From contig NZ_NEFD01000004.1 of NCBI RefSeq assembly GCF_002252155.1, positions 1-64,000 on the forward strand: a stretch of 64,000 nt of DNA, given 5' to 3'. This DNA comes from Wohlfahrtiimonas sp. G9077. Its GTDB lineage: Bacteria > Pseudomonadota > Gammaproteobacteria > Cardiobacteriales > Wohlfahrtiimonadaceae. The notes below the pieces were generated by a model, which saw only the letters and a program-made list of their open reading frames with translations, had not been told where the DNA came from and ran no database searches. Shown here piece after piece: positions 18,366 to 27,292 of the stretch. Every line of letters begins with the position of its first letter. Position 1 is the first letter of the stretch. The position numbers were made by a program, and so were the translations under genes.

Positions 18366-18402
18366 ACTCTCATAGATGTATGTCTATGAGAGTGTTTGTT
18401 TT
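18366..18402 (+). terminator. Terminator-like hairpin inside the spc operon (rplX-rplE gap)
   Basis: ACTCTCATAGA (18366-18376) pairs perfectly with TCTATGAGAGT (18383-18393) around a 6-base loop and is followed by GTTTGTTTT. The 11-pair stem with a T-rich tail looks like an intrinsic terminator or attenuator. The gap between rplX and rplE is usually very short. No convincing promoter was seen between it and rplE, so partial read-through or regulated antitermination must be assumed. Confidence 0.6.
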
Positions 18403-18460
18403 AACAATTGCTGAATAGGATGCATTCCTGAGATATATCCGTTTGGCTGGGATTAATTTT

Positions 18461-19000
18461 ATGACAAGATTAAATCAGTACTACAACGAAGTAGTAGTTC
18501 CAAAATTAATGGAACAATTTGGATATAAAAATCCAATGGAAGTTCCAAAAATCACTAAAATTACCTTGAATATGGGTGTTGGTGAAGCTGTTGCTGATAA
18601 AAAAGTAATGGATTCTGCAGTGGCAGATATGGCTGCGATCGCTGGTCAAAAACCAATCGTAACTTTATCTAAAAAATCAATCGCTGGTTTTAAAATCCGT
18701 GATGGTTGGCCTGTAGGTTGTAAAGTGACTTTACGTCGTGCGCACATGTATGAGTTTTTAGATCGTTTGATCAACATCTCTTTACCTCGTGTACGTGACT
18801 TCCGCGGTATCAATGGTCGTTCTTTCGACGGTCGTGGTAACTACAGCTTTGGTATCAAAGAACAAATCATTTTCCCTGAAATTGATTATGAAAAAGTTGA
18901 TGCTTTACGTGGTATGGACATTAACTTTACGACAACTGCAAAAACTGACGCAGAAGCGAAAGCACTTATCGCTGCATTCGGTTTCCCATTCCGTAATTAA
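18461..19000 (+). CDS. rplE: 50S ribosomal protein L5
   Basis: This 179-residue protein has the L5 blocks [17 protein letters not shown] and [18 protein letters not shown]. It binds 5S rRNA and contacts P-site tRNA and S13. I choose ATG 18461 (MTRLNQYY), which aligns with the family start; a TTG at 18443 would add six residues. The ribosome site is weak (CTGGGA). In E. coli the S8 repressor acts at the start of this gene, so the unusual leader here may be regulatory. Confidence 0.97.
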   Translation: MTRLNQYYNEVVVPKLMEQFGYKNPMEVPKITKITLNMGVGEAVADKKVMDSAVADMAAIAGQKPIVTLSKKSIAGFKIRDGWPVGCKVTLRRAHMYEFLDRLINISLPRVRDFRGINGRSFDGRGNYSFGIKEQIIFPEIDYEKVDALRGMDINFTTTAKTDAEAKALIAAFGFPFRN

Positions 19001-19011
19001 TAGGTAATATT

Positions 19012-19317
19012 ATGGCAAAAAAATCAATGATCAACCGTGAGCTTAAAAGAGCAAAATTGGTTGAAAGATTACACGCTAAGCGCATCAGCTTAAAAGATAT
19101 TATTAAAAGTGAAACTGCAACGTTTGAAGAAAAACAAGCAGCAGTGGTAGCTTTACAAAAAATGCCTCGTGATTCCTCAGCATCTCGTAAACATGCTCGT
19201 TGCTCGATCACTGGTCGTCCACACGGTGTTTACAGCAAGTTTGGTTTGGGTCGCAATAAATTACGCGAAATCACTATGCGTGGTGATATCCCAGGCTTAC
19301 GTAAAGCAAGTTGGTAA
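19012..19317 (+). CDS. rpsN: 30S ribosomal protein S14
   Basis: This 101-residue protein is the long, zinc-free form of S14: the [16 protein letters not shown] region has only one of the four cysteines of the zinc form. It binds the 30S head with S10 and S19. The end IPGLRKASW is canonical. It follows rplE after 11 bases. Confidence 0.99.
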   Translation: MAKKSMINRELKRAKLVERLHAKRISLKDIIKSETATFEEKQAAVVALQKMPRDSSASRKHARCSITGRPHGVYSKFGLGRNKLREITMRGDIPGLRKASW

Positions 19318-19332
19318 TTGAGGAGATAATTC

Positions 19333-19728
19333 ATGAGTATGCATGATCCGATTGCAGATATGTTAACGAGAATTCGTAACGCACAAGCTGCACACAAAGA
19401 AACAGTGGCAATGCCTTCTTCTACTAAGAAAGAAGCAATTGCAGAAGTTTTAAAGAACGAAGGTTATATTTCTGGTTTTAACGTAACTGCTGAAGGCGTT
19501 AAAAAAACATTAGAAATTACTTTGAAATACTATCAAGGTCAACCTGTAATCGAGACACTTGAGCGCGTTAGCCGTCCAAGCCTCCGTATCTACAGAAGTA
19601 AAGATGAATTGCCATCAGTATTAGGCGGCTTAGGTATTGCGATCGTTTCAACCTCTAAAGGTTTGATGACAGATCGTAAAGCAAAAGCGTTGTCCTTAGG
19701 TGGTGAAGTAATTTGTTTCGTAGCGTAA
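19333..19728 (+). CDS. rpsH: 30S ribosomal protein S8
   Basis: This 131-residue protein begins [18 protein letters not shown] and ends in the S8 signature region [20 protein letters not shown]. It is a primary binder of 16S rRNA helix 21 and, in E. coli, the translational repressor of the spc operon through a mimic site at rplE. The AGGAGA ribosome site is strong. Confidence 0.99.
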   Translation: MSMHDPIADMLTRIRNAQAAHKETVAMPSSTKKEAIAEVLKNEGYISGFNVTAEGVKKTLEITLKYYQGQPVIETLERVSRPSLRIYRSKDELPSVLGGLGIAIVSTSKGLMTDRKAKALSLGGEVICFVA

Positions 19729-19738
19729 GGAGTTAGTA

Positions 19739-20275
19739 ATGTCTCGTATTGCAAAGAAAATCATTCCAATTCCTGCTGGTGTTGAAGTTTCAATCGCAGG
19801 TAACTTGGTAAAAGTTAAAGGGGCTAAAGGCTCTAGCGAATTACAATTGCATTCTGCAGTTGGTATTAAACAGGAAGATGGCAATTTAGTAATCGTTCCT
19901 GATTTAGCGCAAACAAAAGGTAACTATGCTTTAGCAGGTACCATGCGTTCATTGGTAAACAATATGATTATCGGTGTTTCTGCTGGTTTCGAAAAGAAAT
20001 TACTTTTAGTGGGCGTTGGTTACCGTGCGCAAGCGCAAGGTTCTGCTTTAAATCTTTCATTAGGTTTTTCACACCCAGTGGTTCATCAAATGCCTGCTGG
20101 CGTAACTTGTGAAACACCTTCACAAACTGAAATCATCATCCGTGGTGTTGATAAACAAGCAGTGGGTGAAGTTGCAGCAAAAGTACGTGCTTACAGACCA
20201 CCAGAACCATATAAAGGTAAAGGTGTTCGTTATGCGGACGAAGTTGTTTCATTGAAAGAAGTTAAGAAGAAGTAG
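19739..20275 (+). CDS. rplF: 50S ribosomal protein L6
   Basis: This 178-residue protein has two L6 folds and the C-terminal signature [14 protein letters not shown]. It lies at the base of the L7/L12 stalk near the sarcin-ricin loop. It begins [17 protein letters not shown] after AAGGAG. Six bases separate it from rplR. Confidence 0.99.
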   Translation: MSRIAKKIIPIPAGVEVSIAGNLVKVKGAKGSSELQLHSAVGIKQEDGNLVIVPDLAQTKGNYALAGTMRSLVNNMIIGVSAGFEKKLLLVGVGYRAQAQGSALNLSLGFSHPVVHQMPAGVTCETPSQTEIIIRGVDKQAVGEVAAKVRAYRPPEPYKGKGVRYADEVVSLKEVKKK

Positions 20276-20281
20276 GTGAAT

Positions 20282-20638
20282 ATGAACGTAAAAAAAGAAG
20301 CTAGATTACGCCGTAGTCGTAAAGCTAGAGCAAAAATCAGAGAAATTGGTGCGACACGTTTAACTATTTATAGAACGCCTCGCCATATCTATGCACAAGT
20401 GATTTCTCCATGTGGCAAAACGATCTTAGCAGCAGCATCTACATTAGATGCAGAAGTACGTGCACAAATCAAAAATGGTGGCAACGTAGACGCAGCTAAA
20501 GTAGTGGGTAAAGTTGTTGCAGAGCGCGCATTAAAAGCAAACATCACTGAAGTTGCTTTCGATCGTGCTGGCTTCCAGTTCCATGGACGTATTAAAGCAT
20601 TGGCAGATTCAGCTCGCGAAGCTGGCTTACAATTCTAA
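20282..20638 (+). CDS. rplR: 50S ribosomal protein L18
   Basis: This protein of about 118 residues has the L18 core [17 protein letters not shown] and the C-terminal [20 protein letters not shown]. It binds 5S rRNA with L5 and L25. I start at ATG 20282 ([16 protein letters not shown]), which fits AGGTG at 20273 with 4-5 base spacing; the in-frame GTG at 20276 lies inside that ribosome site. Confidence 0.97.
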   Translation: MNVKKEARLRRSRKARAKIREIGATRLTIYRTPRHIYAQVISPCGKTILAAASTLDAEVRAQIKNGGNVDAAKVVGKVVAERALKANITEVAFDRAGFQFHGRIKALADSAREAGLQF

Positions 20639-20649
20639 GGGAATTTGAT

Positions 20650-21165
20650 ATGGCAAAGAAAGAAAATACAAACGTTGCAGCACAAGCAGATGCTTTTCAA
20701 GAGAAGCTTGTTGCAGTAAACCGTGTTTCTAAAACAGTTAAAGGTGGTCGTCAATTCGCATTTGCTGCTTTGACAGTAGTGGGTGACGGTAACGGTCGCG
20801 TAGGTTTTGGTTACGGTAAAGCTAAAGAAGTTCCTTTGGCAATCCAAAAATCTGTTGAGCAAGCTCGTAAAAACATTAGAGAAGTTGCTTTAACAAATGG
20901 TACATTGCAATATCCAGTAACTGGTGTTCATGGTGCTGCGCGTGTTTACATGCAACCAGCTTCTGAAGGTACTGGTATCATCGCTGGTGGCGCAATGCGT
21001 GCTGTGTTTGAAGTTGCTGGCGTGACAGATGTGTTAGCAAAATGTCAAAATTCACGTAATCCTATCAACGTTGTTCGCGCAACAGTAGAAGGGTTATGCT
21101 CTATGAAATCACCTGAAGAAATCGCTGCTAAGCGTGGTCTTTCAGTTGAAGACATCAAGGAGTAA
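20650..21165 (+). CDS. rpsE: 30S ribosomal protein S5
   Basis: This 171-residue protein has an N-terminal double-stranded-RNA-binding fold with [31 protein letters not shown] (residues about 30-60) and the C-terminal block [16 protein letters not shown]. It takes part in decoding fidelity and in the mRNA entry channel. The ribosome site is AAGGGAAT. Three bases separate it from rpmD. Confidence 0.99.
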   Translation: MAKKENTNVAAQADAFQEKLVAVNRVSKTVKGGRQFAFAALTVVGDGNGRVGFGYGKAKEVPLAIQKSVEQARKNIREVALTNGTLQYPVTGVHGAARVYMQPASEGTGIIAGGAMRAVFEVAGVTDVLAKCQNSRNPINVVRATVEGLCSMKSPEEIAAKRGLSVEDIKE

Positions 21166-21168
21166 TGC

Positions 21169-21348
21169 ATGAGTACAATTACTGTTACTTTGATCAAAAG
21201 TACCAATGGTCGTTTACAATCTCATAAAGATTGTGTTCGTGGTTTAGGATTAAGAAGAATCAGCCATACTGTGGAAGTTAAAGATACTCCAGAGAACAGA
21301 GGCATGATTAATAAAGTATCCTATTTATTAAAAGTTTCTGAGAAATAG
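21169..21348 (+). CDS. rpmD: 50S ribosomal protein L30
   Basis: This 59-residue protein reads [15 protein letters not shown] at the start, then [17 protein letters not shown] and ends LLKVSEK. This is the L30 fold with its conserved RGLGLRR turn. The gene is below common ORF-length cutoffs but fills the expected slot between rpsE and rplO, with AAGGAGTA upstream of the ATG. Confidence 0.98.
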   Translation: MSTITVTLIKSTNGRLQSHKDCVRGLGLRRISHTVEVKDTPENRGMINKVSYLLKVSEK

Positions 21349-21356
21349 GTGAAAGT

Positions 21357-21791
21357 ATGCGTTTAAACTCTTTAACAAGTGCAGAAGGTAGCCGTAAACC
21401 TAAGAAACGTCTTGGACGTGGTATTGGTTCTGGCTTAGGTAAAACAGCAGGTCGCGGTCATAAAGGTCAGCATTCACGTTCTGGTGGTTTCCATAAAGTA
21501 GGTTTCGAAGGCGGTCAGATGCCTTTACAACGTCGTTTACCAAAAGTAGGCTTCGTTTCTCAACTTTCTTTAGTAACAACAGAAGTACCTTTGTCAGCTT
21601 TAGCTAAAGTACAAGGTAATGAAATTGATTTGATCGCATTAAAATCATCTAATGTAATTGCAGGTAAATTTGAAAGAGCTAAAATTATTCTTTCAGGTAC
21701 AATTGATCGTGCAGTGACCATTAATGGTTTAGCTGTTACAAAGGGTGCTAAGGAAGCAATCTTGGCAGCAGGTGGAACAATCAACGAATAA
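21357..21791 (+). CDS. rplO: 50S ribosomal protein L15
   Basis: This 144-residue protein begins [20 protein letters not shown] and has the extended glycine-rich arm [20 protein letters not shown] that penetrates 23S rRNA. The C-terminal globular domain ends [11 protein letters not shown]15 is a late-assembly protein. It sits directly before secY, as in nearly all spc operons. Confidence 0.99.
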   Translation: MRLNSLTSAEGSRKPKKRLGRGIGSGLGKTAGRGHKGQHSRSGGFHKVGFEGGQMPLQRRLPKVGFVSQLSLVTTEVPLSALAKVQGNEIDLIALKSSNVIAGKFERAKIILSGTIDRAVTINGLAVTKGAKEAILAAGGTINE

Positions 21792-21800
21792 AGAAATAGT

Positions 21801-23222
21801 ATGAAAAATAATCAGCTTCCTCAATTTGGCAATTTATCGGAATTAAAATCACGTTTTATATTCTTGATATTAGCCTTGGTTGTGTACCGCCTTGGTGTTC
21901 ATATCACCGTGCCCGGTATTAACGTTCCATTATTAATGGATCAAATGACACAACCAGGTGAAGGCCAAGGTTTAAGTGCGATGATGAACCTGTTTTCAGG
22001 TGGCGCATTTGAAAGGATGTCGATTTTTATGCTAGGGGTTATGCCATATATTACAGCATCTATTGTTATTCAGATGCTGACTGTGGTATACCCACCACTT
22101 GAACAAATCAAAAAAGAAGGTCAAGCGGGACGTCGTAAGATAACGCAGTATACGCGTTATCTCACTATTGTTTTTGCTGCTGCACAAGGTACAGCGTATG
22201 CGTTTGGTATTGTCAATGGATCACTCGGGTTTAACTCGAGCATCGTTGTCATACCAGCGCTTAATTTCGTTTTATTAGCTGTGATCACTTGGATTACAGG
22301 TACAATCTTTTTAATGTGGCTCGGTGAGCAAATTTCTGAAAGGGGAATCGGCAACGGTATCTCCATGATTATTTTTGCAAGCATTTTGATGGGCTTACCA
22401 ACAGGTGTGAGTGCTTTGTTTGACACAGCACGTACTGAAGGTGGCGCATTGGCTTATTTAAAAGTTGTATTTGTCATTTTGTTTGTTATGGCGATAGTAT
22501 TACTTGTTGTGTTTATTGAGCGTGGTCAGCGTCGTATTACGATCAACTATGCAAGAAAACAACAAGGACGCCAAATGTCAATTGGTGGGCAAACGACACA
22601 TCTCCCATTGAAGTTAAACATGGCGGGTGTGATTCCAGCAATTTTCGGATCGGCATTCTTATCGTTCGTTTATACAATTTCAGCAGCGTTAGCAAAAATT
22701 GAAGTGAGTGTTGCTGAAGGTCCTGTGTCTGGTTTTGCTAAGTTCGGTTATTTAGCAAGTCAATTTTTCCAAAAAATTGGCAACTACGGTGTTAAATATT
22801 TCACACCTGGTCAACCAGCTTATATGATTTTATTTGCAGCTTTAATCATCTTCTTCTGTTTCTTCTACACTGCGATTCAGTTCAATTCAAAAGAAACAGC
22901 AGAAAACTTAAAGCGTTCGGGTGGTTTTATTCCAGGGATTCGTCCAGGAATTCAAACTTCTCAATTTTTTGATAAAGTACTCACACGAATCACACTTTGG
23001 GGCGCGCTCTACATCACAGCAATCTGTTTATTACCAGAAATGCTCGGCGCTATTTTTAACTTCCCAAGCTATTTCGGTGGTACTTCTATTCTGATTGCGG
23101 TTGTAGTTGTCATGGACTTAATTGCTCAAGTTCAAGCTCAGTTGGTGTCTCAACAATATTCATCTGTGATGAAAAAGGCCAACATTAGTTCTGCTTTAAA
23201 TGGCAAGCCGCCATCAATCTAA
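21801..23222 (+). CDS. secY: Preprotein translocase subunit SecY
   Basis: This 473-residue inner-membrane channel has ten predicted membrane segments. The SecY signatures [19 protein letters not shown] near segment 2 and [29 protein letters not shown] (cytosolic loop C5, SecA and ribosome contact) are present. With SecE and SecG, encoded elsewhere, it exports unfolded proteins and inserts membrane proteins. The first residues ([19 protein letters not shown]) match the usual SecY start. It is followed after 23 bases by rpmJ. Confidence 0.99.
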   Translation: MKNNQLPQFGNLSELKSRFIFLILALVVYRLGVHITVPGINVPLLMDQMTQPGEGQGLSAMMNLFSGGAFERMSIFMLGVMPYITASIVIQMLTVVYPPLEQIKKEGQAGRRKITQYTRYLTIVFAAAQGTAYAFGIVNGSLGFNSSIVVIPALNFVLLAVITWITGTIFLMWLGEQISERGIGNGISMIIFASILMGLPTGVSALFDTARTEGGALAYLKVVFVILFVMAIVLLVVFIERGQRRITINYARKQQGRQMSIGGQTTHLPLKLNMAGVIPAIFGSAFLSFVYTISAALAKIEVSVAEGPVSGFAKFGYLASQFFQKIGNYGVKYFTPGQPAYMILFAALIIFFCFFYTAIQFNSKETAENLKRSGGFIPGIRPGIQTSQFFDKVLTRITLWGALYITAICLLPEMLGAIFNFPSYFGGTSILIAVVVVMDLIAQVQAQLVSQQYSSVMKKANISSALNGKPPSI

Positions 23223-23245
23223 AATATTCTCGATTAGGAGTTTTT

Positions 23246-23359
23246 ATGAAAGTTAGAGCATCAGTTAAAAAAATTTGCAGAAAATGCAAAATCATTAAAC
23301 GCCATGGTGTTATTAGAGTTATCTGTGAAGATGGACGTCATAAGCAACGTCAAGGATAA
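23246..23359 (+). CDS. rpmJ: 50S ribosomal protein L36, zinc-binding form
   Basis: This 37-residue protein reads [20 protein letters not shown] and ends DGRHKQRQG. Cys11, Cys14, Cys27 and His33 form the zinc-ribbon ligands of the C+ type L36. A strong AGGAG precedes the ATG. It ends the spc operon and is too short for a 60-residue ORF cutoff. Confidence 0.98.
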   Translation: MKVRASVKKICRKCKIIKRHGVIRVICEDGRHKQRQG

Positions 23360-23367
23360 TTAAATTT

Positions 23368-23399
23368 GTGGAATTCTGGAAAACAGTATAGAATTCCAC
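23368..23399 (+). promoter_or_regulatory. Hairpin in the alpha-operon leader, possible S4 control site
   Basis: GTGGAATTCT (23368-23377) pairs perfectly with AGAATTCCAC (23390-23399) around a 12-base loop. No T run follows, so it is not a terminator. In E. coli, S4 represses the alpha operon by binding a pseudoknot just before rpsM. The position here is the same; identity of fold is not shown. Confidence 0.45.
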
Positions 23400-23440
23400 C
23401 CCTTGGTCATAAAACAAAAATTTTCGGAGTTTCATAACAT

Positions 23441-23797
23441 ATGGCACGTATAGCAGGTGTAAACTTACCGCTCAAAAAACATGTTATTATTGCTTTGCAG
23501 TCCATTTATGGCATCGGTGCCACGCGCGCAAAAGCAATTTGTCAAAATGCACAAGTTGATCCAACTACTAAAGTCAGCGATTTGACTGAAGATCAAGTTG
23601 AAGCACTACGTGCGCAAGTTGCGCAATTCGTAGTAGAGGGTGACCTTCGTCGTGAAGTGTCAATGAGTATTAAGAGACTAATGGATCTTGGTTGTTACCG
23701 TGGTATCAGACATCGTCGTGGTTTACCTGTGCGCGGACAACGTACCAAAACGAATGCACGCACTCGTAAAGGTCCAAGACGTTTAGTTAAGAAATAA
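23441..23797 (+). CDS. rpsM: 30S ribosomal protein S13
   Basis: This 118-residue protein begins [14 protein letters not shown], includes the helix-two-turn-helix [12 protein letters not shown] and the basic tail [17 protein letters not shown] that touches P-site tRNA. It is the first gene of the alpha operon, 81 bases after rpmJ, with a perfect 10-pair hairpin in the leader. Confidence 0.99.
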   Translation: MARIAGVNLPLKKHVIIALQSIYGIGATRAKAICQNAQVDPTTKVSDLTEDQVEALRAQVAQFVVEGDLRREVSMSIKRLMDLGCYRGIRHRRGLPVRGQRTKTNARTRKGPRRLVKK

Positions 23798-23814
23798 ATT
23801 TATAGGAATTAGTG

Positions 23815-24204
23815 ATGGCAAAACCTTCAGTAAAAGCACGCAAGCGTGTTAGAAGAACTGTTGTAGACGGTGTCGCACACATACATGCATCGTTCAATAA
23901 TACAATCGTAACTATTACAGATCGTCAAGGTAACGCGTTATCTTGGGCAACTTCTGGTGGTTCCGGTTTCCGTGGTTCTAGAAAATCTACACCTTTCGCG
24001 GCACAGATCGCTGCTGAAAGAGCAGGTACAACTGCTAAAGAGTATGGTTTAAAAAATCTAGACGTTGAAGTTAATGGTCCAGGCCCAGGTCGCGAATCTG
24101 CGGTTCGTGCGTTAAATGCTTTAGGATACAAAATCACATCTATCGTTGACGTTACGCCAATCCCACACAATGGTTGTCGTCCACCTAAGAAACGTAGAGT
24201 ATAA
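23815..24204 (+). CDS. rpsK: 30S ribosomal protein S11
   Basis: This 129-residue protein has the S11 core [19 protein letters not shown] and the C-terminal [15 protein letters not shown]. It lies in the 30S platform by the E-site mRNA. The start is ATG 23815 ([12 protein letters not shown]); a GTG one codon earlier is less likely. The ribosome site is TAGGAAT. Confidence 0.98.
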   Translation: MAKPSVKARKRVRRTVVDGVAHIHASFNNTIVTITDRQGNALSWATSGGSGFRGSRKSTPFAAQIAAERAGTTAKEYGLKNLDVEVNGPGPGRESAVRALNALGYKITSIVDVTPIPHNGCRPPKKRRV

Positions 24205-24217
24205 TTGGAGTATTTAA

Positions 24218-24841
24218 ATGGCACGTTATATTGGTCCAAAATGTAAATTAGAAAGAAGAGAAGGTACTGACCTTTTCTTAAAATCACCTGCTCGTCCTTT
24301 TGAATCTAAAACTAAGCTTCATGACAAAGCACCTGGTCAACACGGTGCACGTCCTAAGAAGTTATCAGTTTATGGTACGCAGTTACGTGAAAAGCAAAAA
24401 TTACGCCGCATCTATGGTGTATTAGAAAAGCAATTTAGATCTTACTACGCAGAAGCAGCACGTCGTAAGGGTTCAACAGGTGAAAACTTGTTGCAAATCT
24501 TAGAATGTCGTTTAGACAACGTTGTTTATCGTATGGGTTTTGCTGTAACTCGCGCAGAAGCTAGACAATTGGTGTCACACAGAGCGGTATTAGTGAATGG
24601 TAAATCTGTAAACATTCCTTCTTACCAATTGAAAGCAGAAGATGTTGTTACACTTTCTGAAAAAGCAAAACAACAAACTCGTGTTAAGTACGCTATGCAA
24701 TTAGCAGAAAGCAACGGTTTCGTTGAATGGTTATCTGTAGAACCTTCAAAAATGGAAGGTACTTACAAACGTATCCCTGATCGCAGCGACTTGCCAGCAG
24801 ACATTAATGAATCACTAGTAGTTGAATTGTATTCTAAGTAA
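24218..24841 (+). CDS. rpsD: 30S ribosomal protein S4
   Basis: This 207-residue protein begins [20 protein letters not shown] and carries the S4 RNA-binding domain ([20 protein letters not shown], residues about 97-160). It is a primary binder of the 16S 5' domain and, in E. coli, the repressor of the alpha operon. It is the form without the N-terminal four-cysteine zinc knuckle. Confidence 0.99.
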   Translation: MARYIGPKCKLERREGTDLFLKSPARPFESKTKLHDKAPGQHGARPKKLSVYGTQLREKQKLRRIYGVLEKQFRSYYAEAARRKGSTGENLLQILECRLDNVVYRMGFAVTRAEARQLVSHRAVLVNGKSVNIPSYQLKAEDVVTLSEKAKQQTRVKYAMQLAESNGFVEWLSVEPSKMEGTYKRIPDRSDLPADINESLVVELYSK

Positions 24842-24880
24842 TATTATTGATTAACGTTAATATCTAGGTGAATATTTATT

Positions 24881-25879
24881 ATGGCTGTACATGAATTATT
24901 AACGCCAAAGATTGTCGATATTAAGACAATTAGTCCTACACGTTCTGAAGTCTCGCTTGAGCCTTTAGAGCGTGGCTTTGGCCATACGTTAGGTAATGCT
25001 TTACGCCGTATTCTTTTATCTTCAATGCCTGGTTCAGCGATTACTGAATGTGAAATTGAAGGTGTTCAGAAAGAATATACTGCAGTACCTGGAATGTATG
25101 AAGACGTAATAGATCTTCTTTTGAATCTAAAAGGAATTTCTTTATCCCTTCACGATGCTGATGAAGCGTATTTGACGCTAGAGAAATCTGGCGAGGGTCC
25201 TGTGACTGCAGGTGATTTAGTGTTACCACACAACGTTGAGATTTTTAATCCTGACTATGTGATCGCTAATTTGACTGCTCAAGGCTCTTTAAAACTTCGC
25301 TTGAAAGTTGAAAATGGTCGTGGTTATCAACCTGTTGCTGCTCGTGAATCTGCTTCTGAAGCGACACAGAAAATTGGTAACTTCAAGATCGATGCTTCTT
25401 TTAGCCCAGTGAGAACTGTAAGCTATAAAGTAGACACAGCACGTGTTGAACAAAGAACTAACTTAGATCGATTAATTATTAATCTTGAAACTAACGGCAG
25501 TTTAGATCCAGAGAAAGCCATTCGCGCCGCTGCAACAATCTTGCATGAGCAATTGGCTGTATTCGTAGATTTAAAATCTAAACCAGATGTTGTTGAAGAG
25601 AAAGAAGAGCCAGTATGTGAGATCGATCCGATTTTATTGCGTTCTGTAGACGATCTTGAGTTGACTGTTCGTTCAGCAAACTGTTTGAAAGCGGAAAGCT
25701 TGTACTATATTGGTGAGTTAATCCAGAAGACTGAAGTTGAACTCTTAAAGACACCTAATTTGGGTAAGAAATCTTTAACTGAAATTAAAGACGTATTGGC
25801 ACAGCACGGTTTATCTTTAGGAACTAAATTGGATAATTGGCCACCTTCACACCTAGATGTGAGCAAGCCGCCAGCATAA
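24881..25879 (+). CDS. rpoA: RNA polymerase alpha subunit
   Basis: This 332-residue protein has an N-terminal assembly domain ([20 protein letters not shown], residues about 28-47), a flexible linker near 235-245 and a C-terminal domain that binds UP elements and activators ([18 protein letters not shown], then [14 protein letters not shown]). It lies between rpsD and rplQ as expected, 39 bases after rpsD. Confidence 0.99.
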   Translation: MAVHELLTPKIVDIKTISPTRSEVSLEPLERGFGHTLGNALRRILLSSMPGSAITECEIEGVQKEYTAVPGMYEDVIDLLLNLKGISLSLHDADEAYLTLEKSGEGPVTAGDLVLPHNVEIFNPDYVIANLTAQGSLKLRLKVENGRGYQPVAARESASEATQKIGNFKIDASFSPVRTVSYKVDTARVEQRTNLDRLIINLETNGSLDPEKAIRAAATILHEQLAVFVDLKSKPDVVEEKEEPVCEIDPILLRSVDDLELTVRSANCLKAESLYYIGELIQKTEVELLKTPNLGKKSLTEIKDVLAQHGLSLGTKLDNWPPSHLDVSKPPA

Positions 25880-25910
25880 TTAAGTTACAAATTTTTAAGG
25901 AATTATTCTA

Positions 25911-26288
25911 ATGCGTCATCGTAAATCAGGTCGTGCCTTTAGTCGCACATCAGCGCATAGAAAAGCAATGTTTAAGAACATGGCTGTTTCTATGATTGAG
26001 CATGAATTAATTAAAACAACATTACCAAAAGCTAAAGAATTAAGATCAGTGGTTGAACCATTAATCACTTTAGCAAAAGTAGACACAGTTGCTAACCGTC
26101 GTTTAGCATTCGCTCGTTTGCGTTCAGAAGCAGCAGTTGCAAAATTGTTCACTGACATCGCACCGCGTATGCAACAACGTCCAGGCGGTTACTTAAGAAT
26201 TCTTAAGTGTGGTAACCGTGCAGGTGATAACGCGCCAATGGCTTACGTTGAGCTCGTTGATCGCGTAGTGGCACCCGCTGCTGAGTAA
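25911..26288 (+). CDS. rplQ: 50S ribosomal protein L17
   Basis: This 125-residue protein begins [20 protein letters not shown] and includes [20 protein letters not shown], the L17 signature blocks. It is located at the tunnel exit. It is the last gene of the alpha operon and is followed by a strong intrinsic terminator 22 bases after its stop, which closes an 18-kb block of translation genes. Confidence 0.99.
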   Translation: MRHRKSGRAFSRTSAHRKAMFKNMAVSMIEHELIKTTLPKAKELRSVVEPLITLAKVDTVANRRLAFARLRSEAAVAKLFTDIAPRMQQRPGGYLRILKCGNRAGDNAPMAYVELVDRVVAPAAE

Positions 26289-26310
26289 TGATTAGTTAAA
26301 TTGATAGAAT

Positions 26311-26336
26311 AGGCCGGTTCATCCGGCCTTTTTATT
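26311..26336 (+). terminator. Intrinsic terminator after rplQ
   Basis: AGGCCGG (26311-26317) pairs with CCGGCCT (26323-26329) around TTCAT and is followed by TTTTATT. This is a GC-rich stem with a T run, well placed to end the ribosomal-protein superoperon. Confidence 0.92.
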
Positions 26337-26347
26337 GTTGGGGCAGT

Positions 26348-27283
26348 ATGTATTTCACACATTTAAATCTCTCCTTAGCATCGAATGAATTCGATGGCCG
26401 CGCCATCACCATTGGCTCCTTTGATGGTCTTCATATTGGACATGTGAAAATCATCAACGCACTCAATGAGCACGCAAAAGCGCACAATCTAAAACGCACC
26501 TTAGTGACATTCACGCCATTGCCGCCTGAATATTTCAATCAAGGTTCTTTTCATCGTGTGATGTCGCTGCGCGATAAATTAGATTATCTCAAAGCTCATG
26601 ATTTGGTGGATGAGGTGATTCTCATTCCATTTTCTCAAGGCATGGCGACGATTACCGCTGAGAGCTTTTTAAATGACATTTTGCTCGATACCCTTGAGAT
26701 GAAAGCCCTGTTTGTGGGTAAAGATTTTCGTTTTGGGCACAAAGCTCAAGGCGACATAGAATTTTTAAGCAATGCGCTCAAGGATGATTATCATTTCAGA
26801 GCGATTGAAGACCTTGAACAAGACAACATTCGTGTCTCGTCAACAAAAATCCGTGAGTTTTTGGCCAACAATGACTTAGCCTCAGCTGAGCAATTTTTAG
26901 GCCGCCGTTATTCACTCATCGGTAAAGTGGTGTATGGCAATCAACTTGCCCGCACATGGGGCATGCCCACCATTAATGTGCATTTAAAGCATCATTTTCC
27001 ATTGCGTGGCGTCTTTAATGTGATTGCGGACAATCTCTGCACTGGCAAGCGCTATTATGGCACTGCAAACATGGGGATGCGCCCAACGATTGATGGTAAA
27101 AAGCTCTCTTTAGAGGTTCACCTACACAATACCAATGACAATCTCTATGGTGATTACTTTAAAATTACCTTCATCAACAAAATTCGCGATGAAATCAAGT
27201 TTAACGCTTTAGAGGATTTGCGAAAGCAAATTGAGCGTGATATAACAAATTCTTCCACTTTTTTTAAAGACTTTTCAGAATAG
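26348..27283 (+). CDS. ribF: Bifunctional riboflavin kinase / FAD synthetase
   Basis: This 311-residue enzyme phosphorylates riboflavin to FMN and adenylates FMN to FAD. The N-terminal FAD synthetase half carries the nucleotidyltransferase motif IGSFDGLHIGH (residues about 22-32). The C-terminal riboflavin kinase half carries GMPTINVHL and GVFNVIA. Length matches RibF. It is 9 bases from ileS, the common ribF-ileS-lspA gene order of gammaproteobacteria, and starts soon after the rplQ terminator with a GGGG ribosome site. Confidence 0.97.
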   Translation: MYFTHLNLSLASNEFDGRAITIGSFDGLHIGHVKIINALNEHAKAHNLKRTLVTFTPLPPEYFNQGSFHRVMSLRDKLDYLKAHDLVDEVILIPFSQGMATITAESFLNDILLDTLEMKALFVGKDFRFGHKAQGDIEFLSNALKDDYHFRAIEDLEQDNIRVSSTKIREFLANNDLASAEQFLGRRYSLIGKVVYGNQLARTWGMPTINVHLKHHFPLRGVFNVIADNLCTGKRYYGTANMGMRPTIDGKKLSLEVHLHNTNDNLYGDYFKITFINKIRDEIKFNALEDLRKQIERDITNSSTFFKDFSE

Positions 27284-27292
27284 GTACATACT

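Noticed and set aside
18403-18460. Promoter for rplE after the hairpin
   Set aside because: Only weak matches such as TTGCTG with ATATAT-like boxes at 18-20 base spacing were seen; not good enough to annotate.
26289-26347. FMN riboswitch before ribF
   Set aside because: The gap is only 59 bases and is filled by the rplQ terminator; an FMN riboswitch would need over 100 bases with conserved blocks.
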